59,459 nt of DNA, from contig NZ_LMLZ01000022.1 in the NCBI RefSeq assembly GCF_001422735.1, positions 342,195-401,653 of the forward strand, in the 5' to 3' direction. The DNA is from Acidovorax sp. Leaf78. Lineage in GTDB: Bacteria; Pseudomonadota; Gammaproteobacteria; Burkholderiales; Burkholderiaceae_C. The position numbers and the translations under genes were made by a program. The notes below the pieces were generated by a model that saw nothing but the letters and a program-made list of their open reading frames with translations, did no database searches and had not been told where the DNA came from. Of this stretch, positions 17,421 through 24,388 are shown in pieces (the first letter of the stretch is position 1; each line of letters starts with the position of its first letter).

Positions 17421-17849
17421 ATGGGCAACAAACTTTACGTGGGCAACCTGCCCTATTCGTTCCGCGACCAAGATCTGGAACAGACTTTCGGCCAATTCGG
17501 CTCCGTTGGCAGCGCCAAGGTCATGATGGAACGTGACACCGGCCGTTCCAAGGGTTTCGGCTTTGTGGAAATGGGCAGCGATGCCGAAGCCCAAGCCGCT
17601 ATCCAAGGCGTGCATGGTCAAAACTTCGGCGGCCGTGACCTCGTGGTCAACGAAGCCCGTCCTATGGAGCCACGCGCTCCACGTAGCGGCGGCTTCGGCG
17701 GCGGCAACGGTGGTGGCGGCGGCTACGGCGGTGGTGGCGGCGGCGGCGGTTACGGCGGTGGCCGTAGCGGCGGCGGCGGTGGTGGTGGTTACGGCGGTGG
17801 CCGTGAAGGTGGTGGCGGCGGCTACGGCGGTGGCCGCAGCAGCTACTAA
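17421..17849 (+). CDS. glycine-rich RRM RNA-binding protein
   Basis: The ATG at 17421 gives 142 residues; GAGGAG lies six bases upstream. A single RRM covers residues 3-80 with RNP2 LYVGNL (5-10) and RNP1 KGFGFVEM (44-51), followed by a tail of GGGGYGGG-type repeats. Proteins of this layout bind single-stranded RNA; the cyanobacterial Rbp relatives are cold-induced, and an RNA chaperone role is inferred. It is a paralogue of the gene 370 bases downstream, and an intrinsic terminator follows at 17912. Confidence 0.95.
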   Translation: MGNKLYVGNLPYSFRDQDLEQTFGQFGSVGSAKVMMERDTGRSKGFGFVEMGSDAEAQAAIQGVHGQNFGGRDLVVNEARPMEPRAPRSGGFGGGNGGGGGYGGGGGGGGYGGGRSGGGGGGGYGGGREGGGGGYGGGRSSY

Positions 17850-17911
17850 GCTACTACTACTGAAAGACCTCGTCGGCAGACCCCTCACGGTGTCTGCTGA
17901 AGGCAAAACAA

Positions 17912-17934
17912 AGGAGCCCTTGGGCTCCTTTTTT
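17912..17934 (+). terminator. intrinsic terminator after first RRM gene
   Basis: AGGAGCCC-TT-GGGCTCCT followed by a T-run. It separates transcription of the two RRM genes, so the second must have its own promoter. Confidence 0.9.
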
Positions 17935-18218
17935 CATGGCCGCACCATCCCTGTCGGCTGGTGGCCACCCCGCAGCGACCTCTCCATGCAGCAGCATCTG
18001 CTGTAGCCAGCCCTTGCCTGCGCGGCAAACTCGCTACAGCTTGCAATTACGCTTGCAATTTCATCCAAAGTGTGGAGCATAGTGTGCTGGCGGGGTTTTC
18101 CCCGTTCTCCCAAGTCTGCGGTGTCCGTCAGTTTCGCGCTAACAATGTCATTGAGATCAGCTGGCTGCGTTTTCGGGACTCCCTTCGCTTTATCCATGTG
18201 TTTTTGAGGAGTCCCTCG
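17935..18218 (+). promoter_or_regulatory. promoter region and 5' leader of second RRM gene
   Basis: A direct repeat TTGCAATT (18041-18048 and 18053-18060) and a small hairpin CGGGG-TTTT-CCCCG (18091-18104) lie ahead of the conserved leader. The leader begins with GCGGTGT (18118) and GTCAGTTTCGCG (18127-18138), as in the first gene. GGGACTCC (18175-18182) pairs with GGAGTCCC (18208-18215), burying the GGAG Shine-Dalgarno. Confidence 0.6.
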
Positions 18219-18755
18219 ATGGGCAACAAACTGTATGTCGGCAACCTGCCGTACTCGGTGCGCGACAGCGATCTGGAACAAGCTTTTGGCCAATTTGGTG
18301 CTGTGACCAGCGCCAAGGTCATGATGGAGCGCGACACGGGTCGCTCCAAGGGCTTTGGATTTGTGGAGATGGGCAGTGACGCAGAAGCCCAGGCTGCCGT
18401 CAACGGCATGAACGGCCAGCCCCTGGGTGGCCGCTCGATCGTGGTGAACGAAGCCCGACCCATGGAAGCCCGCCCACCCCGCACAGGTGGTTTTGGCGGC
18501 GGTGGTGGCGGCTTCGGCGGCGGTGGCCGCAGCGGTGGTGGTGGCGGTTACGGCGGTGGCCGTGACGGCGGAGGCTACGGTGGCGGCGGCGGTGGGCGCG
18601 ACGGCGGTGGCGGCGGGTATGGCGGTGGTGGTGGTGGCCGCGGCGAAGGCGGCTTTCGCAGCCCCTACGGCTCGGGCTCCCGCAATGGCGGCGGCGGCGG
18701 TGGGCGCAATGGTGGCGGCGGCGGTTACGGCGGCGGCGGCAACAGCGGCTACTGA
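18219..18755 (+). CDS. glycine-rich RRM RNA-binding protein, second copy
   Basis: The product has 178 residues from the ATG at 18219. The RRM is nearly identical to that of the upstream paralogue (LYVGNLPYSVRDSDLEQAFG; RNP1 KGFGFVEM), but the Gly-rich tail is longer and carries Arg/Asp-bearing units (GGRDGGG, GGGGRGEGGFRSPYGSG). The longer in-frame opening to 17961 is leader RNA, not protein. Tandem duplication with retained leaders suggests shared regulation. Confidence 0.95.
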   Translation: MGNKLYVGNLPYSVRDSDLEQAFGQFGAVTSAKVMMERDTGRSKGFGFVEMGSDAEAQAAVNGMNGQPLGGRSIVVNEARPMEARPPRTGGFGGGGGGFGGGGRSGGGGGYGGGRDGGGYGGGGGGRDGGGGGYGGGGGGRGEGGFRSPYGSGSRNGGGGGGRNGGGGGYGGGGNSGY

Positions 18756-18780
18756 ACCTCGCGGATACTGCATTCTTGAG

Positions 18781-18804
18781 AAAAGCTCCTTCGGGAGCTT
18801 TTTT
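18781..18804 (+). terminator. intrinsic terminator after second RRM gene
   Basis: AAAAGCTCC-TTC-GGGAGCTTTTTT, a strong stem with a T-run, 25 bases after the stop codon. Confidence 0.92.
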
Positions 18805-18962
18805 CATGGCCGGAACGCTTCAGGGAGCGGGGACGTCCGTCATGTCACTGCGCCACAGGCTCGTCCTGCGCGGTGCCGTGGCCACAAGGCGGAAGAAAGG
18901 CGACTACCCACCACCTGGCGCGGCACAGCAGTGCTCCTGCGCAAGGCCGTCGCGCCGGGAGC

Positions 18963-18998
18963 GCCCCCCTGCGGGGGAAGGCGCGAAGCGCGACAGGG
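18963..18998. repeat. REP-like element at SDR gene 3' end
   Basis: CCCCC...GGGGG arms around GGAAGGCGCGAAGCG. It is a copy of the element at 4654 and 21171, and lies directly downstream of the SDR stop codon at 19013, where it may terminate that transcript. Confidence 0.65.
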
Positions 18999-19012
18999 GG
19001 CCGCGAGGGAGG

Positions 19013-19789
19013 CTATTCGTCCATTCGGCGTTTGCGCGGGCGCCCTGCCAGCAGCTTGTCGAACACTGCATTGGGCAGCAGGCGCAGCAGCTTGGCGACC
19101 ACGCCCATCTGCCAGGGAATGACGCGGTAGCTCACCCCTGCAGCAATGGTGCGGTACGCGCGGTCGGCAAAGTCGCCGGGCTGCATCAGGAACGGCATGC
19201 CGTAGCGGTTTTGCTGCGTGAGCGGGGTGTCGATGTAGCCGGGCGAGATGGTGACGACGCGCACCCCGTGCGGGCGCATCTCACCGCGCAGGCTTTCGCA
19301 GTAGCTGATGACGGCCGCCTTGCTGGCGCAGTAGGCGCCGTGGCCGGGCAGGCCGCGGATGCCCGCCACGCTGCCGATGCCCACCAGGGTGCCGCTGCCG
19401 CGCTGCACCATGGCGTCCACGAACGGATGGAACGTGGCGGCCATGCCGAGATTGTTGGTGGCAAAGGTGCGGGCCATCACGTCCAGGTCGTCCCGCACGG
19501 CGGTGTCCATGCCCACGCTGATGCCGGCGTTGGCGATGACCACGTCGGGCACGCCCTGGCGCTGCAGGCAGTCGCGCCCCGCAGCGACGATGCTGTCGGT
19601 CTCTGCGACGTCTGCGCTATAAATTTCATAGCTGTCAGCGCTGATCCCTTGCGCGGCAGCCCAGGTTTTGACCTCAGACGTGCGGCGTGCGGCCAGGGCC
19701 AGGCGGTAGCCGGCCTGGTGAAAGCGCAGCGCCAGCGCCTGGCCGATGCCGCTGGAGGCGCCGGTGATGAAAACGAGAGGGGTGGTCAT
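19013..19789 (-). CDS. SDR-family oxidoreductase
   Basis: The start at 19789 (258 residues) puts the Rossmann strand first: PLVFITGASSGIGQALALRF (TGxxxGIG). Further signatures are VVIANAGIS (NAG), the catalytic Ser in GIGSVAGIRG, YCASKAA (YxxxK) and ISPGYIDTPLT. This is a classical short-chain dehydrogenase using NAD(P)(H); the substrate is unknown. Codons for ADSYEIYSADV come from an in-frame copy of the dispersed palindromic element (19616-19660). It follows lptC on the same strand after a 60-base gap. Confidence 0.92.
   Translation of the reverse strand: MTTPLVFITGASSGIGQALALRFHQAGYRLALAARRTSEVKTWAAAQGISADSYEIYSADVAETDSIVAAGRDCLQRQGVPDVVIANAGISVGMDTAVRDDLDVMARTFATNNLGMAATFHPFVDAMVQRGSGTLVGIGSVAGIRGLPGHGAYCASKAAVISYCESLRGEMRPHGVRVVTISPGYIDTPLTQQNRYGMPFLMQPGDFADRAYRTIAAGVSYRVIPWQMGVVAKLLRLLPNAVFDKLLAGRPRKRRMDE
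19616..19660. repeat. dispersed palindromic element, copy C, inside the SDR gene
   Basis: GCTAT-aaatttc-ATAGC-TGTCAGCGCT, loop, GCGCGGCAGC. It has the same plan as the intergenic copies but lies within a coding frame, where it encodes a surface-like segment between two Rossmann elements. Confidence 0.55.
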
Positions 19790-19850
19790 GCAGGCTCCGG
19801 CGAGGGGCAGGGTGGGGGACTCAGCGCAGAAAAAAAGCTGCGGCCTAAGC

Positions 19851-20471
19851 CTACTTGGCGGGGCCAGGCTGCAGCACGCCGCGCACACGGCCGCGCATCT
19901 GCATCACCTGGTCCAGATTGTCATAGTCCATGCCGTCGGCCGTGAACCGGTCGTTGCCCCGGGTGAGGACGACGGGCTTGTCCGAGCGCACCCGCTCGGT
20001 GTTGGTGTAAGCGTGCAGGAACTCGCTGCGGAACTCCAGGCGGGGCTCGGCCGGTTTGCCCGGCTTGGCGGGCAGGGGCTCGCGGGTGACGATGGCGTTG
20101 CCGAAGAGCTGCACCTCGGAGCCGTCGGCATTGGACAGCGCCCGCTCGGCCGTGGCCACGGTGATGCGGCCGTCCAGGGCGACCGAGCGCATGCGGACCT
20201 TGTCGATCTCCAGCGTGTCGGTGTCGGGGTAGTGGCGGCCCACCTCGCCCTGCACTTCGCTTTGCAGCCGGCCGGAGGCGTCGAAGCTCTTCACCGAAAA
20301 GCCTTTCATGAAGTAGTCCGGCTGGTGGCCCTGCGTTCGCTCGATGGTGGGCAGCACCGGCGCGGGCGCGTTGCGCACCAGCCACCAGGTGCCCAGCGCG
20401 AGCAGGCCCATCAGCACCACGGGCAAATACAGCGAGAACTGGTCCCAGCCCTGGCGCACCACGCGGTTCAC
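19851..20471 (-). CDS. lptC: LPS export protein LptC
   Basis: I choose the GTG at 20471 (206 residues; VNRVVRQGWDQFSLYLPVV) because GGAGG stands seven bases upstream. The in-frame ATG at 20513 lacks this and would add a non-homologous lead. One N-terminal membrane helix (YLPVVLMGLLALGTWWLV) is followed by the periplasmic LptC beta-jellyroll (FSVKSFDASGRLQSEVQGEVGRHYPDTDTLEI; ALSNADGSEVQLFGNAIVTR). It belongs to the Lpt bridge that moves LPS from the inner membrane to LptA. It follows kdsC. LptA/LptB, often next in this order, are not seen; an SDR gene follows instead. Confidence 0.9.
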   Translation of the reverse strand: MNRVVRQGWDQFSLYLPVVLMGLLALGTWWLVRNAPAPVLPTIERTQGHQPDYFMKGFSVKSFDASGRLQSEVQGEVGRHYPDTDTLEIDKVRMRSVALDGRITVATAERALSNADGSEVQLFGNAIVTREPLPAKPGKPAEPRLEFRSEFLHAYTNTERVRSDKPVVLTRGNDRFTADGMDYDNLDQVMQMRGRVRGVLQPGPAK

Positions 20472-20535
20472 AGGCAACCCTCCGCGCGCGCCGGGCGGGC
20501 GGTCTGCAGCCATTGGCTCATCGGTGCACCCTTCT

Positions 20536-21096
20536 TCATGCGGTGTATTCCGCCAGCAGCGCTGCATAGCGGCCCGAGGCCACCAGCAGCAGGTCGCACA
20601 GCTCGCGCGCCGCGCCGTCGCCGCCGCGCGCCTGGGTGACGAAGTGCGCGGCATGGCGCACCTCGGCCTGGGCGTTGGCGGGTGCACACGCGAACGCGCT
20701 GCGCCGCATCACCGGCAGGTCCGGCCAGTCGTCGCCCATGGCCGACGCCTGGGCCCAGGTGAGCCCCAGCCGCGCCAGGATGTCTTCGGCCGCGGGGCGC
20801 TTGTCCTCGGTGCCGAACACCGCGTGCTCCACACCCAGGGCCTTCAGCCGCACGCGCAGCGGCGCCGAGTCGCGGCCCGTGATCACGGCGGGCGTGATGC
20901 CCGCCTTTTGCAGCAGCTTGAGCCCATGCCCATCCAGCGTGTTGAACCGCTTGATCGTCTCGCCCGCCTCGCTGAAGTACAGGCTGCCATCGGTCAGCAC
21001 GCCATCGACATCGAAGAACGCCACGCGCACATCCTGTGCGCGCAGCAGCAGCTCGGGCGGAAATTGCAGCACAGGAAAGGTCACGTCAGATGTCAT
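20536..21096 (-). CDS. kdsC: KDO-8-phosphate phosphatase KdsC
   Basis: The ATG at 21096 gives 186 residues. HAD-superfamily C0 phosphatase motifs: VAFFDVDGVLTDGSLYF (nucleophile Asp and DxD), PAVITGRDSAPLRVRLKALG (motif II Thr) and AMGDDWPDLPVMRRS (motif IV Asp pair). It removes phosphate from KDO-8-P in the synthesis of the LPS inner-core sugar. Neighbours kdsD upstream and lptC downstream support the assignment. Confidence 0.95.
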   Translation of the reverse strand: MTSDVTFPVLQFPPELLLRAQDVRVAFFDVDGVLTDGSLYFSEAGETIKRFNTLDGHGLKLLQKAGITPAVITGRDSAPLRVRLKALGVEHAVFGTEDKRPAAEDILARLGLTWAQASAMGDDWPDLPVMRRSAFACAPANAQAEVRHAAHFVTQARGGDGAARELCDLLLVASGRYAALLAEYTA

Positions 21097-21170
21097 CACA
21101 CAGCGTTTGAACAGGCACGGCCGATGCCAGCGCACCCGTGGAACCGGCTTAGCCGGGCCACGGGGTGGGT

Positions 21171-21205
21171 CCCCCTTGGGGGAAGGCGCGAAGCGACACA
21201 GGGGG
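21171..21205. repeat. REP-like element between kdsD and kdsC
   Basis: CCCCCTTGGGGG-AAGGCGCGAAGCG-ACACAGGGGG. It starts directly after the kdsD stop at 21206. It is a reversed copy of the 4654 element. Confidence 0.7.
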
Positions 21206-22207
21206 TCATATAACTTTTGCTCGCATCAGGTCGCCGATGTGCACCACGCCCACCAGCAGGCCGGCGGCATCCACCACCAGCACGCTGGTGATGGCATGGG
21301 CCTCCATCAGTTCGGCGGCGTCCACGGCCAGCGCGTCGGGTGCGATGCGGCGCGGGCCGGCGTGCATCACCTGGGCAGCCGTGGCGGTGCGCAGGTCGGC
21401 ACCGGCTTCGATGCGACGGCGCAGGTCGCCGTCGGTGAAGATGCCCAGCACCTGGCCCGCCGGGTCGACGATGGCCGAGGCACCCAGGCCCTTGGCGCTC
21501 ATCTCGCGCATGAGGTCGCTGAACGATGCTTCGGGCGCGACGCGCGGGATCTCGGCGCCGGTGCGCATCACGTCGCTCACGTGGGTCAGCAGCTTGCGGC
21601 CCAGCGCGCCACCGGGGTGCGAGCGGGCGAAGTCTTCGGGGCGAAAGCCCCGGGCGTCCAGCAGGGCCACGGCCAGCGCGTCGCCCATGGCCAGCTGGGC
21701 GGTGGTGCTGGCGGTGGGCGCCAGGTTCAGGGGGCAGGCTTCGCGCTCCACGCTGGTGTCCAGCACCAGCTCGGCGTGGCGCGCCAAGGTGGATTGCAGC
21801 CCGCCGGTCATCGCGATCAGCGGGGCGCCCAGGCGGCGCAGTACGGGCAGGATGGCGGTGAGCTCGCCGCTCTCGCCGCTGTTGGAGATGGCCAGCACCA
21901 GGTCGTCGCCGGTGACCATGCCCAGGTCGCCATGGCTGGCCTCGGCCGGGTGCACGAAGAATGAGGGGGTGCCGGTGGACGCGAGCGTGGCAGCGATCTT
22001 GCGGCCCACATGGCCGCTTTTGCCCATGCCCATGACCACCACACGGCCCCGCGTCTGCAGCGCCAGCAGCACGGCCTGTGCAAACACACCGTCGACGCGC
22101 GCCGACAGGCCGTTCAGGGCGGCGGCCTCGATGTCGAAGGTCTCGCGGGCCAGGCGCAGGGCCTGTTCGGCATCGAAGGGGGGCAGCGCGGCAGGGGCGG
22201 GAGTCAT
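21206..22207 (-). CDS. kdsD: arabinose-5-phosphate isomerase KdsD
   Basis: The product has 333 residues. A SIS domain spans about 40-185 (VVVMGMGKSGHVGRKIAATLASTGTPS, HGDLGMV, ISNSGESGELTAILP). Two CBS domains follow (about 205-333; DVMRTGAEIPRVAPEASFSDLMREM; IVDPAGQVLGIFTDGDLRR; VLVVDAAGLLVGVVHIGDL). It converts ribulose-5-P to arabinose-5-P for KDO synthesis. It heads the kdsD-kdsC-lptC group and is divergent from the antiporter gene. Confidence 0.96.
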   Translation of the reverse strand: MTPAPAALPPFDAEQALRLARETFDIEAAALNGLSARVDGVFAQAVLLALQTRGRVVVMGMGKSGHVGRKIAATLASTGTPSFFVHPAEASHGDLGMVTGDDLVLAISNSGESGELTAILPVLRRLGAPLIAMTGGLQSTLARHAELVLDTSVEREACPLNLAPTASTTAQLAMGDALAVALLDARGFRPEDFARSHPGGALGRKLLTHVSDVMRTGAEIPRVAPEASFSDLMREMSAKGLGASAIVDPAGQVLGIFTDGDLRRRIEAGADLRTATAAQVMHAGPRRIAPDALAVDAAELMEAHAITSVLVVDAAGLLVGVVHIGDLMRAKVI

Positions 22208-22335
22208 CCGGCGATTCTATCGAGCGGGGCAGGCCCGCCCGCGGCGACAGCATTTTGTCCTTCGGTGGCACGGCGCATGCATGCAGGGCCGAAAAAACTG
22301 TAACCACGCCCCACGCCTCGGATAGCATCGAAACC

Positions 22336-24321
22336 ATGTCTTCGCTCGCCCTCACCCTGCTGTATTTGCTGGCCGCCGTGCTGGGGGTGGTGACGTGCCG
22401 CAGCCTCAAGCTGCCGCCCATGCTGGGGTATCTGGCCGCGGGTGTGCTGATCGGCCCGCACGCGCTGGCGCTGGCGCAGAACTCCGAGGGCGTGCGCCAC
22501 CTGGGCGAATTCGGCGTGGTGTTCCTGATGTTCGCCATCGGCCTGGAGTTCAGCCTGCCCAAGCTGCGGGCCATGCGCCGGCAGGTGTTTGGCCTCGGGC
22601 TGATGCAGGTGGTGCTGACCATGGCCATCGTGGCCGGCGCGGCCTTGCTGCTGTCGCGCTTTGTGGGCGGCGTGTGGGACATGGGTTGGCAGACGGCGCT
22701 GGCGCTGTCGGGCGTGATCGCCATGAGCAGCACGGCCATCGTGGTCAAGCTGATGGCCGAGCGCGCGGAGCTCGAGAGCGAACACGGCCGCCGCGTGATG
22801 GGCATCCTGCTGTTCCAGGACCTGGCCGTGGTGCCGCTGCTGGTGCTGATCCCGGCGCTGAGCTCATCGCCCGACCAGCTGCTCACGGCCCTGGGCTGGG
22901 CGCTGATCAAGGCCACAGTGCTGGTGGGCCTGCTGCTCACCGGGGGGCAGCGGGTGATGCGCTGGTGGCTCACGCTGGTGGCGCGGCGCAAGAGCGAAGA
23001 GCTGTTCATGCTCAACCTGCTGCTGATCACGCTGGGGCTGGCCTGGCTGACCGAGGTGGCGGGGCTGAGCCTGGCCCTGGGGGCGTTCATCGCGGGGGTG
23101 CTGGTGTCCGAGACGGAGTACCGCCACCAGGTGGGCACGGACATCCGGCCTTTTCACGACGTACTGCTGGGCCTGTTTTTCATCACCATCGGCATGATGC
23201 TGGACTGGCACATTCTGGTAGACCGCTGGGCCATGGTGCTGGGGCTGCTGGCCGTGCCGCTGGTGCTCAAGCTGGTGGTCATCCTGGTGCTGGCGCGCGG
23301 CATGGGGGCCACCACCGGCATCTCGCTTCGCACGGGGCTGTACCTGGCGCAGGCGGGCGAGTTCGGCTTCGTGCTGCTGTCGCTCACGCAGGCCAACGGC
23401 CTGGTACAGCCGGCGCTGATGAACCCCATCCTTGCGGCCATGGTGCTGTCGATGCTGGCCACGCCGTTCCTCATCATGTACAGCAACCGCATCGTGATGA
23501 AGCTGGTGGCCAGCGACTGGCTGCAGCAGTCGCTGCAGATGACGAGCATCGCGCGCAAGTCCATCAACACCAGCAAGCACGTGATCATCTGCGGCTACGG
23601 CCGCTGCGGCCAGAACCTGGCGCGCATGCTGGAGCACGAAGGCATCCCCTACATGGCGCTCGACCTGGACCCGGACCGCGTGCGCCAGGCCGCCGCTGCC
23701 GGCGACTCGGTGGTGTACGGCGACGCCACCCGGCTGCAGGCGCTGATGGCCGCGGGCCTGGTGCGCGCCAGTGCCGTGGCCGTGACCTACATCGACGTGC
23801 CTGCGGCCCTCAAGGTGCTGGCCAACACGCGGTCCCATGCACCCCATGTGCCGGTGGTGGTGCGCACGCAGGACGACGCCAATCTGGACAAGCTGCAGGC
23901 CGCCGGCGCCACCGAGGTGGTGCCCGAGGCCATCGAGGGCTCGCTGATGCTGGCCAGCCACGCACTGGCGCTGGTGGGCGTGCCCATGCGCCGCGTGCTG
24001 CGGCTGGTGCAGGATCAGCGCGATGCGCGCTACAACCTGCTGCGCGGCTACTTTCACGGTGCCGACGACGACACCGCCAACGAGCGCGACCAGGAGCGCC
24101 TGTCCACCATCAACCTGCCGCCCGGCTCCACCGCGCTGGGCCAGAGCCTGGGTCAGCTGGCGCTGTCGGCCATGGGCGTGCGGGTGGTGAACCTGCGGCG
24201 CAGCAGCGGCCACATGAGCTCGGCCGTGGACGACGCGCTGCTGGCAGCGGGCGACACGCTGGTGCTGTCGGGGCACCCGGCGGCACTGTCGCTGGCAGAG
24301 GACAAGCTGCTGCGCGGTTAG
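22336..24321 (+). CDS. CPA2 monovalent cation:proton antiporter (KefB/C-like)
   Basis: The ATG at 22336 gives 661 residues. About twelve transmembrane helices cover residues 3-390 (LGYLAAGVLIGPHALAL, GEFGVVFLMFAIGLEFSLPKLRAM, ALSGVIAMSSTAIVVKLM). A TrkA-N/RCK Rossmann domain follows (HVIICGYGRCGQNLARMLE; ALDLDPDRVRQA), then a TrkA-C domain (LPPGSTALGQSLGQLALS to the end). Such proteins exchange K+ or Na+ for H+ across the inner membrane, gated by nucleotide or glutathione adducts. KefB- versus YbaL-type specificity cannot be decided. It ends convergent with the GGDEF/EAL gene at a palindromic element. Confidence 0.93.
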   Translation: MSSLALTLLYLLAAVLGVVTCRSLKLPPMLGYLAAGVLIGPHALALAQNSEGVRHLGEFGVVFLMFAIGLEFSLPKLRAMRRQVFGLGLMQVVLTMAIVAGAALLLSRFVGGVWDMGWQTALALSGVIAMSSTAIVVKLMAERAELESEHGRRVMGILLFQDLAVVPLLVLIPALSSSPDQLLTALGWALIKATVLVGLLLTGGQRVMRWWLTLVARRKSEELFMLNLLLITLGLAWLTEVAGLSLALGAFIAGVLVSETEYRHQVGTDIRPFHDVLLGLFFITIGMMLDWHILVDRWAMVLGLLAVPLVLKLVVILVLARGMGATTGISLRTGLYLAQAGEFGFVLLSLTQANGLVQPALMNPILAAMVLSMLATPFLIMYSNRIVMKLVASDWLQQSLQMTSIARKSINTSKHVIICGYGRCGQNLARMLEHEGIPYMALDLDPDRVRQAAAAGDSVVYGDATRLQALMAAGLVRASAVAVTYIDVPAALKVLANTRSHAPHVPVVVRTQDDANLDKLQAAGATEVVPEAIEGSLMLASHALALVGVPMRRVLRLVQDQRDARYNLLRGYFHGADDDTANERDQERLSTINLPPGSTALGQSLGQLALSAMGVRVVNLRRSSGHMSSAVDDALLAAGDTLVLSGHPAALSLAEDKLLRG

Positions 24322-24336
24322 GGTCTGATAAAAAAA

Positions 24337-24385
24337 GGCCGCTACCGCTTGCCTATCAAGCGCAAGCAGCTATATTTTTTATAGC
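24337..24385. repeat. dispersed palindromic element, copy D
   Basis: GGCCGCTACCGCTTG-cctat-CAAGCGCAAGCAGC, then TAT-attttttATAGC. It fills the gap between two convergent genes (stops at 24321 and 24389); the T and A runs suggest it terminates both. Confidence 0.75.
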
Positions 24386-24388
24386 AAT

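Noticed and set aside
17690..18750. Glycine-rich repeat DNA as a mobile repeat
   Set aside because: The GGC/GGT-rich runs are the coding repeats of the two RRM proteins' tails.
20468..20689. Small ORF between kdsC and lptC
   Set aside because: It lies in another frame over the kdsC end and the lptC leader and has no recognisable features; GGAGG clearly serves the lptC GTG.
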